A stretch of DNA of 64,000 bases from Plantactinospora endophytica (GTDB taxonomy: Bacteria; Actinomycetota; Actinomycetes; Mycobacteriales; Micromonosporaceae). Numbering within the stretch: the first letter of the stretch is position 1; each line of letters begins with the position of its first letter. This document shows positions 42,450 to 52,649 of the stretch, piece by piece. Position numbers and translations under genes: made by a program. A model generated the notes under the pieces. The model was not told where the DNA came from. It ran no database searches and worked only from the letters and a program-made list of their open reading frames with translations. The DNA lies in NCBI RefSeq assembly GCF_016862915.1, contig NZ_BONW01000012.1, forward strand, positions 141,640-205,639, read 5' to 3'.

Positions 42450-43625
42450 ATGGCGACGGGCAGGCACTCCTCCCTGATCCGGGACCCGGGCAAGCCGCAG
42501 CGGGCCACTCCCGTGGAACTCTTCTACGATCTCGTCTTCGTCTTCATACTGGCCCGGCTGGCCGAGACGCTGATCGAGGATCTGACCCTGCTCGGGGCGT
42601 ACGAGACGCTTCTGCTGCTGCTGGCGATCTGGTGGGTGTGGTCGTACACCAACCTGGCCACGGACACCCTCGACTCGAGGCGGCCCCCCGTCCAACTGGT
42701 GGTCATCACGATCATGCTGGGCAGTCTGCTGATCTCGACCGCGGTACCGGAGGCGTTCGACGGGCGGGCCCTCCTCTTCGCCTCCGCGTACGTCGGGATC
42801 CACCTCTTCCGCAGCATCGCCCTTGCCGTGATCCTCCGGGACCACCGGCTACGCAACCGGCCACTGCGCGGCATCTTCTGGTTCAGCCTCTCCGGAGGAC
42901 TCTGGTTCGCCGGGGTCTTCAGCCCCGGGCTGCCACGGCTGCTGCTCTGGACGGCGGCGCTGGGCATGGACTACCTGGGGCCGGTACTGCGCTGGCCCAC
43001 CCCGAGGATCGGACGCTCGCCGGCGTGGGAGTGGAACACCGCCGGTGAGCACCTGGCCGAGCGGTACCGGCAGTTCATCATCATCGCCCTCGGCGAGACC
43101 CTGGTCATCACCGCCCGCACCGTCCGCCGCACCGACTACGGGGCGGGGCAGGTGGTCGCCGTGCTGGTCTCGTTCGCCACCACCGTGCTGCTCTGGTGGA
43201 TCTACTTCTACCGGGCCAGGGAGAAGCTCGGCAGCGCCATCACCGGCTCGGCCGACCCGGCCCGGGAGACCAAGTGGGCCGGGTACGCCCACCTGATCAT
43301 GGTGGCCGGCGTCGTGCTGACCACTGTCGGCGACGAGTTGATCATCCGCCATCCGACGGAGGACACCCCCGAGGGCTGGGTCGGGGTGATCATCGGCGGC
43401 CCGGTACTCTTCCTCGCCGGCCGTACCCTGCTGGGACACGAGGTCTTCGTCCGCGTCGCCCGGCCCTGGCTGGTCGGGATCGCCGTGCTGATCCTGATGG
43501 CACCGGGAATGGTCTTCGTGCCCCCGCTCGCGGTCTCGGTCTGCGTCATGCTCGTCCTGCTCGGAGTCGTCCTCGCCGACGCGATCTTCCTTCGGGAGCC
43601 GCGCGAGACACCGGGAACCGGCTGA
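42450..43625 (+). CDS. LtrA-family low-temperature-requirement membrane protein
   Basis: A 391-residue polytopic protein with about ten transmembrane segments. The family motif near the start is VELFYDLVFVFILARLAETL, and later LAERYRQFIIIALGETLVIT is typical of LtrA. Listeria LtrA is needed for growth in the cold; the mechanism is unknown. The ATG at 42450 is preferred to earlier starts (42354) because it begins after GGGAGAAC. Its 3' end is repeated imperfectly just downstream (43643-43701). It converges on selB. Confidence 0.88.
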   Translation: MATGRHSSLIRDPGKPQRATPVELFYDLVFVFILARLAETLIEDLTLLGAYETLLLLLAIWWVWSYTNLATDTLDSRRPPVQLVVITIMLGSLLISTAVPEAFDGRALLFASAYVGIHLFRSIALAVILRDHRLRNRPLRGIFWFSLSGGLWFAGVFSPGLPRLLLWTAALGMDYLGPVLRWPTPRIGRSPAWEWNTAGEHLAERYRQFIIIALGETLVITARTVRRTDYGAGQVVAVLVSFATTVLLWWIYFYRAREKLGSAITGSADPARETKWAGYAHLIMVAGVVLTTVGDELIIRHPTEDTPEGWVGVIIGGPVLFLAGRTLLGHEVFVRVARPWLVGIAVLILMAPGMVFVPPLAVSVCVMLVLLGVVLADAIFLREPRETPGTG

Positions 43626-43701
43626 CGGATCGGGCGCGTCGCGCGATCCTCGTCCGGGAGCCGCGTGACACACCGGGAACCTCTGACGGACCCGGAGCGT
43701 C
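43581..43701. repeat. Imperfect 59-60-base tandem copy of the ltrA-like 3' end
   Basis: The last 15 codons plus stop of the LtrA-like gene (43581-43640) recur at 43643-43701 with about a dozen differences and small gaps, at an offset of 62 bases. Both copies keep a TGA at the equivalent place. Compare the similar 3'-end copies at 9031, 60393 and 61591. Confidence 0.75.
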
Positions 43702-43719
43702 GTCGTCGGAACCGAGGAA

Positions 43720-45492
43720 CTACGGGCCGCCGGCCCCGGACAGCACGATCCGGGCGTCGTCGGGCAGCCGGCGGGTGGCGCCGCGCCGGTCCAGCAACTC
43801 CAGCAGCGGCACGGCGACCCGGCGGGTCGTACCGAGGGCCTGTCGGGCGGTGCTGAGAGTGAACGGCTGCGGCAGCTCGGCGAGTACCCGGATCGCCTGC
43901 TCGGGGGCGTCCGGCAGCAGCACGACGTTGTCGGCGAGCTTGAGCAGCGCGCCGGCCCGTACCGCCGCACCGATCTCCCGGTGCCCGAGCCCGAACTCGG
44001 CGAGCCGGGCCGCCTCCGGGGCGACGAACGGCCGCTCGGCCAGCTCCGCGCCGACCCGGCGTACCGCCCGGGCGACCTGCTCGGGCAGCACCCCGGTCAC
44101 CCCGGCCCGGCTGATCCGCCCCTCCCGGGCCACCAGCGGCGCGGCGAGCAGCGCCTCGACCAGCGCCCGGTCCGGCAGGTCCAGCAGCCGGCGCGCGGTC
44201 TCGACCGGCATCCCCGGCTCCAGCGGATGCGCCTGCGCCCACCGGGCCACCTCGTCGACCAGTCGGCGCCCCAGGTCCCGCCAGTGCGCGGGGTCGGCGT
44301 GCCAGTCCCCGGCCACCGGCGCGGTCGCCACGGTCACGCCCATCCGTTCCAGGTCTGCACGGCGGGCCAGGCCACGCCGGGCCAGTTCGCCGGGCTCGTC
44401 GGGGCGGCCGTCCAGCCCGGCCAGCACCGCCGCCCGGGCCACCGCCGCACCACGCCGGCCCAACCTCGGCGGTACGACGTCGAGCACGGTCACCCCGCCG
44501 GCCACGTGCCGCCGACCGGGGTCCCGCAGCAGGGCCCGGTCACCGATCCGCAGCGGCAGCGGCCGGTCCAGCCGCAGCCGGGCGGTGTCGGCGCCGAGCG
44601 GGCGTACCCGGGCGGTCACCGCAGCGGAGCCGACGTGCAGGGTGACCTCCGCCGGCAGTTCGACCACCGGATCGCCGGCCAGCCGGACGTCGACCAGGTC
44701 GGTCTGCTGGAACCGTCCCGGGGTGAGCAGCGCGTCGCCCCGGCCGACCTGCTCCCGGGCGACGCCGCGCAGGTTGACCGCGACCCGGGCCACCCCGGCG
44801 ACCCGGTCCACCTGACACCCCAGGGTCTGTAGTCCCCGGATCCGGACCCGCTGCCCGGTGCCGGTCAGCTCCAGCTCGTCGCCGGTACGCAGCTCGCCCG
44901 CCCCGAGGGTGCCGGTCAGCACCGTGCCGCTGCCCTTGATGGTGAAGGCCCGGTCCACCCAGAGCCGCACCGGCTCGGCCGGCTCGGGTACCGGCAGCGA
45001 CGCGGCGAGCCGGTCCAGGGCGGCCCGCAGTTCCGGCAGGCCGGCGCCGGTGACCGCGCTGACCGCCAGCGCGTCGACCCGGCCCAGCGAGGTCGCCGCG
45101 ATCTCGGCGAGCGCCTGCCCGGTCGCGGCGGCCGGATCGGCGAGGTCGCTCCGGGTCACCACCAGCAGCCCGTGCCGGACCCCGAGCGCGTCCAGCGCGG
45201 CCAGGTGCTCGGCGGACTGCGGCATCCAACCCTCGTCGGCGGCGACCACGAAGAGCGCGGCCGGGGCCGGCCCGATCCCGGCGAGCATGTTCGGCACGAA
45301 CCGCTCGTGTCCGGGTACGTCCACGAACGCCAGCACCGCCCCGGACGGCAGCGCGGTCCAGGCGAAGCCGAGGTCGATCGTCATGCCCCGGCGCCGCTCC
45401 TCGGCCCAGCGGTCCGGTTCCATCCCGGTCAGCGCCCGGACCAGCGTGGACTTGCCGTGGTCGACGTGTCCGGCGGTGGCGACGACCTGCAC
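43720..45492 (-). CDS. selB: Selenocysteine-specific elongation factor SelB
   Basis: A 590-residue GTPase that carries Sec-tRNA to UGA codons next to a SECIS hairpin. The start MQVVATAGHVDHGKSTLVRA holds the GTP-binding P-loop, FVDVPGHERFVPNMLAGI the G3 motif, and VTRSDLADP the base-recognition motif. The following beta-barrel domains include FTIKGSGTVLTGTLGAGELR, and the last ~240 residues are the winged-helix repeats that read the SECIS. The GTG at 45492 starts one base after the selA stop, so the two are coupled. Its target in this window is the UGA in the formate dehydrogenase gene. Confidence 0.95.
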   Translation of the reverse strand: MQVVATAGHVDHGKSTLVRALTGMEPDRWAEERRRGMTIDLGFAWTALPSGAVLAFVDVPGHERFVPNMLAGIGPAPAALFVVAADEGWMPQSAEHLAALDALGVRHGLLVVTRSDLADPAAATGQALAEIAATSLGRVDALAVSAVTGAGLPELRAALDRLAASLPVPEPAEPVRLWVDRAFTIKGSGTVLTGTLGAGELRTGDELELTGTGQRVRIRGLQTLGCQVDRVAGVARVAVNLRGVAREQVGRGDALLTPGRFQQTDLVDVRLAGDPVVELPAEVTLHVGSAAVTARVRPLGADTARLRLDRPLPLRIGDRALLRDPGRRHVAGGVTVLDVVPPRLGRRGAAVARAAVLAGLDGRPDEPGELARRGLARRADLERMGVTVATAPVAGDWHADPAHWRDLGRRLVDEVARWAQAHPLEPGMPVETARRLLDLPDRALVEALLAAPLVAREGRISRAGVTGVLPEQVARAVRRVGAELAERPFVAPEAARLAEFGLGHREIGAAVRAGALLKLADNVVLLPDAPEQAIRVLAELPQPFTLSTARQALGTTRRVAVPLLELLDRRGATRRLPDDARIVLSGAGGP

Positions 45493-45493
45493 C

Positions 45494-46837
45494 TCAGTGC
45501 TCCTGCCAGGGCCGGGGCAGCCGGGCGACGGCGGCCCGCACCGCCTCGTCCCGCTCGACGGGTACGCAGCGCAGGTCGAGCAGCAGCCGGCCCCGTTCCA
45601 GTCGGCCGATCACCGGCGGGTCGCCGAGGCGCAGCGGTTCGGCGTACGCCTCGGGGAGGGCGAGGGCCCACGAGTCGAGGGTGACCTCGGGGGCGCCACC
45701 GCCGCCGACGACGGCGTCGCTGGCCACCACCTCGGCCTTGAGGCCGTCGGCCGCGAGCTGGTCGCGGAGTCGCTCGGTACGCAGCCGCAGCGCGGCCGGG
45801 GTGGCCCGCAGCGCCCGCCAGGTCGGGGTCTCCGGCCCGGTCAGCGTCGCCTCCAGCGCGGCCAGGGTCAGCTTGTCCACCCGCAGCGCCCGGGCCAGCG
45901 GATGCCGGCGCAGCTTCTCGACCAGCTCGCCGTCGCCGAGCAGCAGCCCGGCCTGCGGGCCGCCGAGCAGCTTGTCGCCGCTGGCGGTGACCAGTGCCGC
46001 GCCGGCCCGCAGCGCCGTGGCGGCGTCCGGCTCGTCGGGCAGCAGCGGGTCCGGCGCCAGCAGCCCGGAGCCTATGTCCACCACCACCGGTACGCCGAGA
46101 GTGGCCAGCTCCTCGACCGGTACGGCGGCGGTGAAGCCCCGGACGACGAAGTTCGACGGATGCACCTTGAGTACGAACGCCGTCCGTGGCCCGACCGCCC
46201 CGGCGTAGTCGGCCAGCGCGGTCCGGTTGGTGGTGCCCACCTCGCGCAACGTCGCTCCGGTGCTGGCCAGCAGGTCCGGCAGCCGGAACCCGTCACCGAT
46301 CTCCACCAGCTCGCCCCGGCTGACCACGATCTCCCGACCGGCCGGGTCCCCGTCGGGGCGGCTCCCGGCGGTGAGTGCCGTCGCGACCAGGGCTAGGGCG
46401 GCGGCCCCGTTGTTGACCACGTGCACCGCGCCGGCCGCCGGTACCGCCTCGGCGAGCGCGGCCAGGGCACCTCGACCGCGCCGGGCCCGCCGTCCGGTGC
46501 GCAGGTCGAGTTCCACGTCGGTGTGACCGGCCGCCGCGACCACCGCCTCGACCGCTGCCGCCGAGAGTGGCGCCCGGCCGAGGTTGGTGTGCAGCACCAC
46601 CCCGGTGGCGTTGAGCACCGGGCGCAGCCCGGCGACGGTCTCCGGCAGCGCGGCCAGGGTGGCGGTGACGACCTCCTCCGGCGGGATCTCACCGCGCCGG
46701 ACCCGCTCCTGTGCGGCGCCGAGCACGGCCTTGAGCCGGGTCCGCCCGAGGGTGACCTCGGCGGCGGCCAGCCGGGGGTCGGCGAGCAGCACGTCGGTGC
46801 GTGGCACGCGCCGCCGAGGGTCGGACGCCCCGTTCAT
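45494..46837 (-). CDS. selA: L-seryl-tRNA(Sec) selenium transferase SelA
   Basis: A 447-residue pyridoxal-phosphate enzyme that turns Ser-tRNA(Sec) into Sec-tRNA(Sec) with selenophosphate. The family regions are RPVLNATGVVLHTNLGRAPL, the substrate loop FVLKVHPSNFVVRGF and the cofactor-lysine motif SGDKLLGGPQAG. Length matches known SelA. The ATG at 46837 follows GAGGTGGAA and gives MNGASDPRRRVPRTD; the extension to 46870 is less likely. It is followed by selB and faces selD across a 158-base divergent promoter region. No tRNA(Sec) gene was found there. Confidence 0.95.
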   Translation of the reverse strand: MNGASDPRRRVPRTDVLLADPRLAAAEVTLGRTRLKAVLGAAQERVRRGEIPPEEVVTATLAALPETVAGLRPVLNATGVVLHTNLGRAPLSAAAVEAVVAAAGHTDVELDLRTGRRARRGRGALAALAEAVPAAGAVHVVNNGAAALALVATALTAGSRPDGDPAGREIVVSRGELVEIGDGFRLPDLLASTGATLREVGTTNRTALADYAGAVGPRTAFVLKVHPSNFVVRGFTAAVPVEELATLGVPVVVDIGSGLLAPDPLLPDEPDAATALRAGAALVTASGDKLLGGPQAGLLLGDGELVEKLRRHPLARALRVDKLTLAALEATLTGPETPTWRALRATPAALRLRTERLRDQLAADGLKAEVVASDAVVGGGGAPEVTLDSWALALPEAYAEPLRLGDPPVIGRLERGRLLLDLRCVPVERDEAVRAAVARLPRPWQEH

Positions 46838-46995
46838 TTCCACCTCGTTCCTGAACCCTTTCACCGGCACTTAACCACACCTGATCTCCAGGCGCCGGGG
46901 GAAGTCCCGGCAGCTCGGCGGTGTGACCGGCCGCACACGGCAGGCGCGACAATCGACGGCTGCCGGCGACCGGCGGCGGATGGGACAGTGGTCCC

Positions 46996-48009
46996 GTGAC
47001 GACCACGGAACGCCACCGACTCACCCAGTACGCGCACGGCGGCGGCTGCGCCTGCAAGATCCCGCCCGGGGAGTTGGAGCAGGTGGTCGCCGGACTGGTC
47101 GGCACGACCGCCCCGGCCGGGCCCGGCGAACTGCTGGTCGGACTCGACGACGGCGACGACGCGGCGGTGGTCCGGCTCGATTCGGGTACGGCGGTGGTGG
47201 CGACCGCCGACTTCTTCACTCCCGTGGTCGACGACCCGTACGACTGGGGCCGGATCGCCGCCGCCAACGCGCTCTCCGACGTGTACGCGATGGGCGGTAC
47301 TCCGGTGGTGGCGGTGAACCTGCTGGCCTGGCCCCGTGAGGTGCTGCCGCTGGCGCTCGCCGCCGAGGTGCTGCGCGGCGGGCTGGACGTGGCCCGGGAG
47401 GCGGGCTGTCACGTGGCGGGCGGGCACAGCGTGGACGACCCCGAGCCGAAGTACGGGATGGCGGTCACCGGGATCGCCGCCCCGGACCGGCTGATCCGCA
47501 ACGACGCCGGTCGGGCCGGGCTGCCGCTGACCCTGACCAAGCCGCTCGGCGTCGGGGTGCTGAACAGCCGACACAAGCAGACCGGTGAGACGTTTCCGCA
47601 GGCGGTGGCGGCGATGACCGAGTTGAACCGGGCCGCCTCCACCGCCGCCGTGGCGGCCGGGATCCGATGCGGCACCGACGTGACCGGGTTCGGCCTGCTC
47701 GGTCACCTGCACAAGCTGGCCCGGGCGTCCGGGCTGACCGCCCGGGTCGACGCGTCCGCCGTACCGTATCTGGACGGTGCCCGGGCGGCGCTGGCCGAGG
47801 GGTTCGTCAGCGGCGGCACCCGGCGCAATCTCGACTGGGTGCGGCCGCACCTCGCGGCTACCGGGGTCACCGAGGACGAGTTGCTGCTGCTCGCCGACGC
47901 GCAGACCTCCGGCGGGCTGCTGGTCGCGGGCGAACTGCCCGGCCACCCGGTGATCGGCGAACTCCTGCCGGCCCGCAGCGACGGGGTCACGCTGGTGGTC
48001 AGCGACTGA
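46996..48009 (+). CDS. selD: Selenide, water dikinase SelD
   Basis: A 337-residue enzyme making selenophosphate from selenide and ATP. The catalytic pair is in HGGGCACKIPPGELEQVV (C18 and K21, equivalent to Cys17 and Lys20 of the Escherichia coli enzyme), so here cysteine and not selenocysteine is used. Nucleotide-binding stretches are LDDGDDAAVVRL, TADFFTPVVDDPYDWGRIAA and GGHSVDDPEPKYGMAVTG. The GTG at 46996 is the start. Two strong terminator hairpins follow the stop at 48011-48029 and 48060-48094, before the converging sugar importer. Confidence 0.95.
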   Translation: MTTTERHRLTQYAHGGGCACKIPPGELEQVVAGLVGTTAPAGPGELLVGLDDGDDAAVVRLDSGTAVVATADFFTPVVDDPYDWGRIAAANALSDVYAMGGTPVVAVNLLAWPREVLPLALAAEVLRGGLDVAREAGCHVAGGHSVDDPEPKYGMAVTGIAAPDRLIRNDAGRAGLPLTLTKPLGVGVLNSRHKQTGETFPQAVAAMTELNRAASTAAVAAGIRCGTDVTGFGLLGHLHKLARASGLTARVDASAVPYLDGARAALAEGFVSGGTRRNLDWVRPHLAATGVTEDELLLLADAQTSGGLLVAGELPGHPVIGELLPARSDGVTLVVSD

Positions 48010-48010
48010 C

Positions 48011-48029
48011 CCGGCCCGCGCCGGGCCGG
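48011..48029. terminator. Short GC hairpin after selD
   Basis: CCGGCCCG pairs with CGGGCCGG around a 3-base loop (CGC), immediately after the selD stop. It probably acts with the larger hairpin at 48060-48094. Confidence 0.6.
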
Positions 48030-48059
48030 ACAGGCTGACCGGGACCACCCGACGAACGA

Positions 48060-48094
48060 ACGGGTCCCCGGGATCGGTGATCCCGGGGACCCGT
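48060..48094. terminator. Bidirectional terminator with 16-base-pair stem
   Basis: ACGGGTCCCCGGGATC (48060-48075) pairs perfectly with 48079-48094 around the loop GGT. It lies between selD (plus) and the chvE-like gene (minus), 25 bases past the chvE stop, so it can stop both transcripts. Confidence 0.85.
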
Positions 48095-48118
48095 CGAGGT
48101 GCTACCTGCCGGTGCTGC

Positions 48119-49228
48119 TTACTTGGCGCCGGTGGTGAGCGGGGCCAGCTTCGGGTCGTTGGCGTACGCCTCGACCACGTTCTTCTTGGTGACGATCAGC
48201 GGCTCGAGCAGGTTCGCCGGGACGACCTTGACACCGTTGTTGTAGGACTCGGTGTCGTTGGTCTTCGGGTCGTTACCGGCCTGGAGGGCCTTGACCATCT
48301 CGATGGTCTCCTTGACCAGGTTCCGGGTGTCCTTGTTGATCGTCGAGTACTGCTCGCCGGCCACGATCGACTTGACCGACTCCACCTCGGAGTCCTGGCC
48401 GGTGACCACCGGCAGCGGCTTGCCGGCGCCCTTGACCGAGGTCAGGATGGCCCGGGCCAGGGTGTCGTTCGGGGAGAGCACACCGTCCAGCGTCTTGCTG
48501 CTGTAGGTGGAGGTGAGCAGCGAGTCCATCCGCCGCTGGGCGTTCTCGGCCTTCCAGCCGTCGGTGGCGGTCTGCTTGATCTCCTTCTGGCCCGAGCCGA
48601 CCACCACGTTGCCGGCGTCGATCTCCTTCTTCAGCACGTCCATCGCGCCGTCGAAGAAGACGCCCGAGTTGTTGTCGTCCGGCGAGCCGGAGAACAGCTC
48701 GATGGTGTACGGCCCGTTCGGCTTCTTCGCCTTCATGCCCTCCAGCAGCGCCTGGCCCTGGAGCTGGCCGACCTTGAAGTTGTCGTACGCGACGTAGTAG
48801 TCGACGTCCTTGGTGTTCTTGATCAGCCGGTCGTAGGCGATGACGGTGGCGCCGGCCTGCTTGGCCTGCTCGACCTGGGTGGTGAGCTGCGCGGCGTCGG
48901 TCGCGCCGATGACGATCACCTTGGCGCCCTTGGTGACCATGGCGGAGATCTGTGCCTGCTGGTCGGCCACGGTGCTGGTCGCGCCCGCGTACTGCACGTC
49001 GGACTGGAAGCCGGCCTCCTTGAGCCCGTTGGTGAACAGGTCACCGGCGAGTACCCAGTTCTCGGAGGTCTTGGCCGGCAGCGCCACACCGATCAGCGAG
49101 TTGGCGGCGAAGCCCTTGGCCGAGCCGGCCTCCTCGCCGCCGCCGTCGCCCGAACGCTCGGAGCAGGCCGTCAGGGCCAGCAGGGCGATGGCGCCGGCGG
49201 CGACACCCCTGGCGAGATATTTACGCAT
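48119..49228 (-). CDS. chvE: Multiple-monosaccharide-binding lipoprotein ChvE
   Basis: A 369-residue sugar-binding lipoprotein. The signal MRKYLARGVAAGAIALLALTAC ends in the lipobox LTAC (cysteine 22), then a Gly/Ser/Glu linker. The mature part matches ChvE closely: VIAYDRLIKNTKDVDYYVAY, IELFSGSPDDNNSGVFFDGA, DGVLSPNDTLARAILTSVKG and VVTGQDSEVESVKSIVAGEQ, including the aspartate/asparagine residues that bind the sugar. ChvE-type proteins bind xylose, arabinose, galactose, glucose and related sugars. It is followed upstream on the strand by the matching permease and ATPase. Confidence 0.92.
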   Translation of the reverse strand: MRKYLARGVAAGAIALLALTACSERSGDGGGEEAGSAKGFAANSLIGVALPAKTSENWVLAGDLFTNGLKEAGFQSDVQYAGATSTVADQQAQISAMVTKGAKVIVIGATDAAQLTTQVEQAKQAGATVIAYDRLIKNTKDVDYYVAYDNFKVGQLQGQALLEGMKAKKPNGPYTIELFSGSPDDNNSGVFFDGAMDVLKKEIDAGNVVVGSGQKEIKQTATDGWKAENAQRRMDSLLTSTYSSKTLDGVLSPNDTLARAILTSVKGAGKPLPVVTGQDSEVESVKSIVAGEQYSTINKDTRNLVKETIEMVKALQAGNDPKTNDTESYNNGVKVVPANLLEPLIVTKKNVVEAYANDPKLAPLTTGAK

Positions 49229-49301
49229 TTTGGCAGGTTGCCCTTCTTCGGAGGTGGTGATGAGGTGGGACGGAGGTTTTCCGTCCCACCGGCGGTGACC
49301 G

Positions 49302-50599
49302 TCAGCCGGCCACCGGAGTCTTGGCGGGCTCCTGATCCGTCTCGACGTTGGATCCCGGCCCGGTGGGCGGTGCCTCCCGGCGGAACGGGCGGGTCACCGA
49401 TCCGATGACCGAGAAGCGCCCACGGTTCTTGTTGTAGACGTCGAGCGCGACGGCCAGCAGCAGCACCAGACCCTTGATGATCTGTACCCGGTCCGAGCCG
49501 ACACCCATCAGCTGGAGACCGTTGTTGAGCACCGCCATCACCAGGCCACCGACGATCGACCCGCTGATGGTGCCGAGGCCGCCGGAGACGGCGGCGCCGC
49601 CGATGAAGACCGCCGCGATGGCGTCCAGTTCCCAGCCGATCCCGTCCTGCGGCCCGGAGGCGGCCGACCGGGCGACGAAGATCATGCCGGCCAGCGCGGC
49701 CAGGATCGACATGTTCATCATGACCAGGAAGTTGACCCGCTTGAGCTTGACGCCGGAGAGTTCCGCCGCCCGGGCGTTGCCGCCGACCGCGTAGATGTGC
49801 CGGCCGCCCGCGGTGTTCCGGGTGATGAAGGAGTAGATCACCACCAGTACGCCGAGGATGATGCCGGAGATCGGGAAACTGGTGCCGACCCGGCCACCAG
49901 CGAACCGGAAGGCCGCGTAGAGCACCACGGCGATCGGCACGGCGACCCGGATGAGCGAGATCCACATCGGCGCGACGTCGGCGTCCATCTCCCGCCGGGT
50001 ACGCCGGGCCTTCCACTCCCGGACCACGATGGCGACCGCGACGAGCAGCCCGAGCAGCAGGGTGAGGTTGTTGTAGCCGGTGTTCGGGCCGACCTCCGGC
50101 AGGAAGCCGGCGCCGATCACCTTGAAGCCCTCCGGCACCGGGATGGTGTCGGCGCTGCCGATGAACTGGTTGCCGCCCCGGAACAGCATCATGCCGGCCA
50201 GGGTGACGATGAACGCCGGTACCCCGATGTACGCCACCCAGAAGCCCTGCCAGACGCCGATCGCGGCGCCGACGGCCAGGCCGAACAGGATCGCCACCGG
50301 CCAGGGCAGCGACCAGTCCTGCATGGCCCGGGCCACCACGATGCCGACGAACGCGGCGATCGAGCCGACCGACAGGTCGATGTGGCCGGCGACGATCACC
50401 ATCAGCATCCCGATGGCCAGGATCAGGATGTACGAGTACTGGCTGACCAGCGAGATCAGGTTGCTCGAGTTCAGCGTCAGCCCGTCGGTCAGGATCTGGA
50501 ACAGCAGGACGATCGCCACCAACGTGAAGATCATCCCGAACTGCCGGGCGTTGGATGTCGTCCCCGCGAACAGGGACTTCTGGAGTTCCTTTATGCGAC

Positions 50600-50603
<4 letters not shown>
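49302..50603 (-). CDS. mmsB: Multiple-monosaccharide ABC transporter permease MmsB/GguB
   Basis: A 433-residue membrane permease of the ribose/xylose type (BPD_transp_2) with about ten to eleven hydrophobic segments. Characteristic stretches are [57 protein letters not shown] and [21 protein letters not shown] polar C-terminal tail follows. The GTG at 50603 overlaps the ATPase stop (GTGA). It would form the channel for the ChvE-bound sugar; the chvE gene is 73 bases downstream. Confidence 0.92.
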
Positions 50604-52147
<1,544 letters not shown>

Positions 52148-52649
52148 CGCCGACCCTCCCCGGTCCGGGCCGGTACGGCGGACCGGCGGACGGCAGCCGG
52201 AGCGGGCCGCCCGTCGTCGGGGCGCCAGTGGGAACCGCGCGCGTCCAGCGGCTGGTCGCCGCGCCGCGTCATCAACACCATTGTTGCCTCCGGGCAGGTC
52301 GTCAGACCGGCTGACATACTTTTGTTGCCTGGAGGAACTTATTGGAAGGCGAGGAAGTTTCGCAAGATTTCGTGACCTGGTCTTGACAAACTCACAGGGT
52401 CCCGGCTCGTCGGCCGGCGCCAGGAGTTCTTGCGGGCATCGCCCGTCCGCCTCGCCACCCGATCGGGACGTTCGACCGGAGCATCCGGAAACGCGGCGGA
52501 TACGCTGCGGAAGCACCGCCGCCCGGTTCCGCACCCGGTCGGCCCGCCGGTCCCGGAGATCCGGTCGAGGTCCGGCCGTGCGGGCCCGCTCACCCTACGT
52601 CGGACCCGTCCGGGCCCCGCCACACCGGCCACCCGAAACGTGCGGCTGG
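52148..52649. other. Intergenic region with the sugar-importer promoter
   Basis: About 500 bases without a supported gene between the importer operon and the end of the formate dehydrogenase operon, both on the minus strand. It holds the promoter described at 52336-52365 and two direct copies of AGGCAACAA (minus strand, at 52281-52289 and 52322-52330), 41 bases apart, downstream of it. The part from about 52390 to 52649 shows no gene, tRNA or strong hairpin. Confidence 0.7.
52336..52365 (-). promoter_or_regulatory. Probable promoter of the mmsA operon
   Basis: On the minus strand TTGCGA (52365-52360) and TAAGTT (52341-52336) stand 18 bases apart in an AT-rich patch. Two AGGCAACAA repeats lie just downstream, a likely operator for a sugar-responsive repressor. 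Confidence 0.45.

Noticed and set aside
46838..46995. tRNA(Sec) gene in the selA-selD spacer
   Set aside because: No cloverleaf, no T-arm consensus and no UCA anticodon arm could be folded from the 158 bases.
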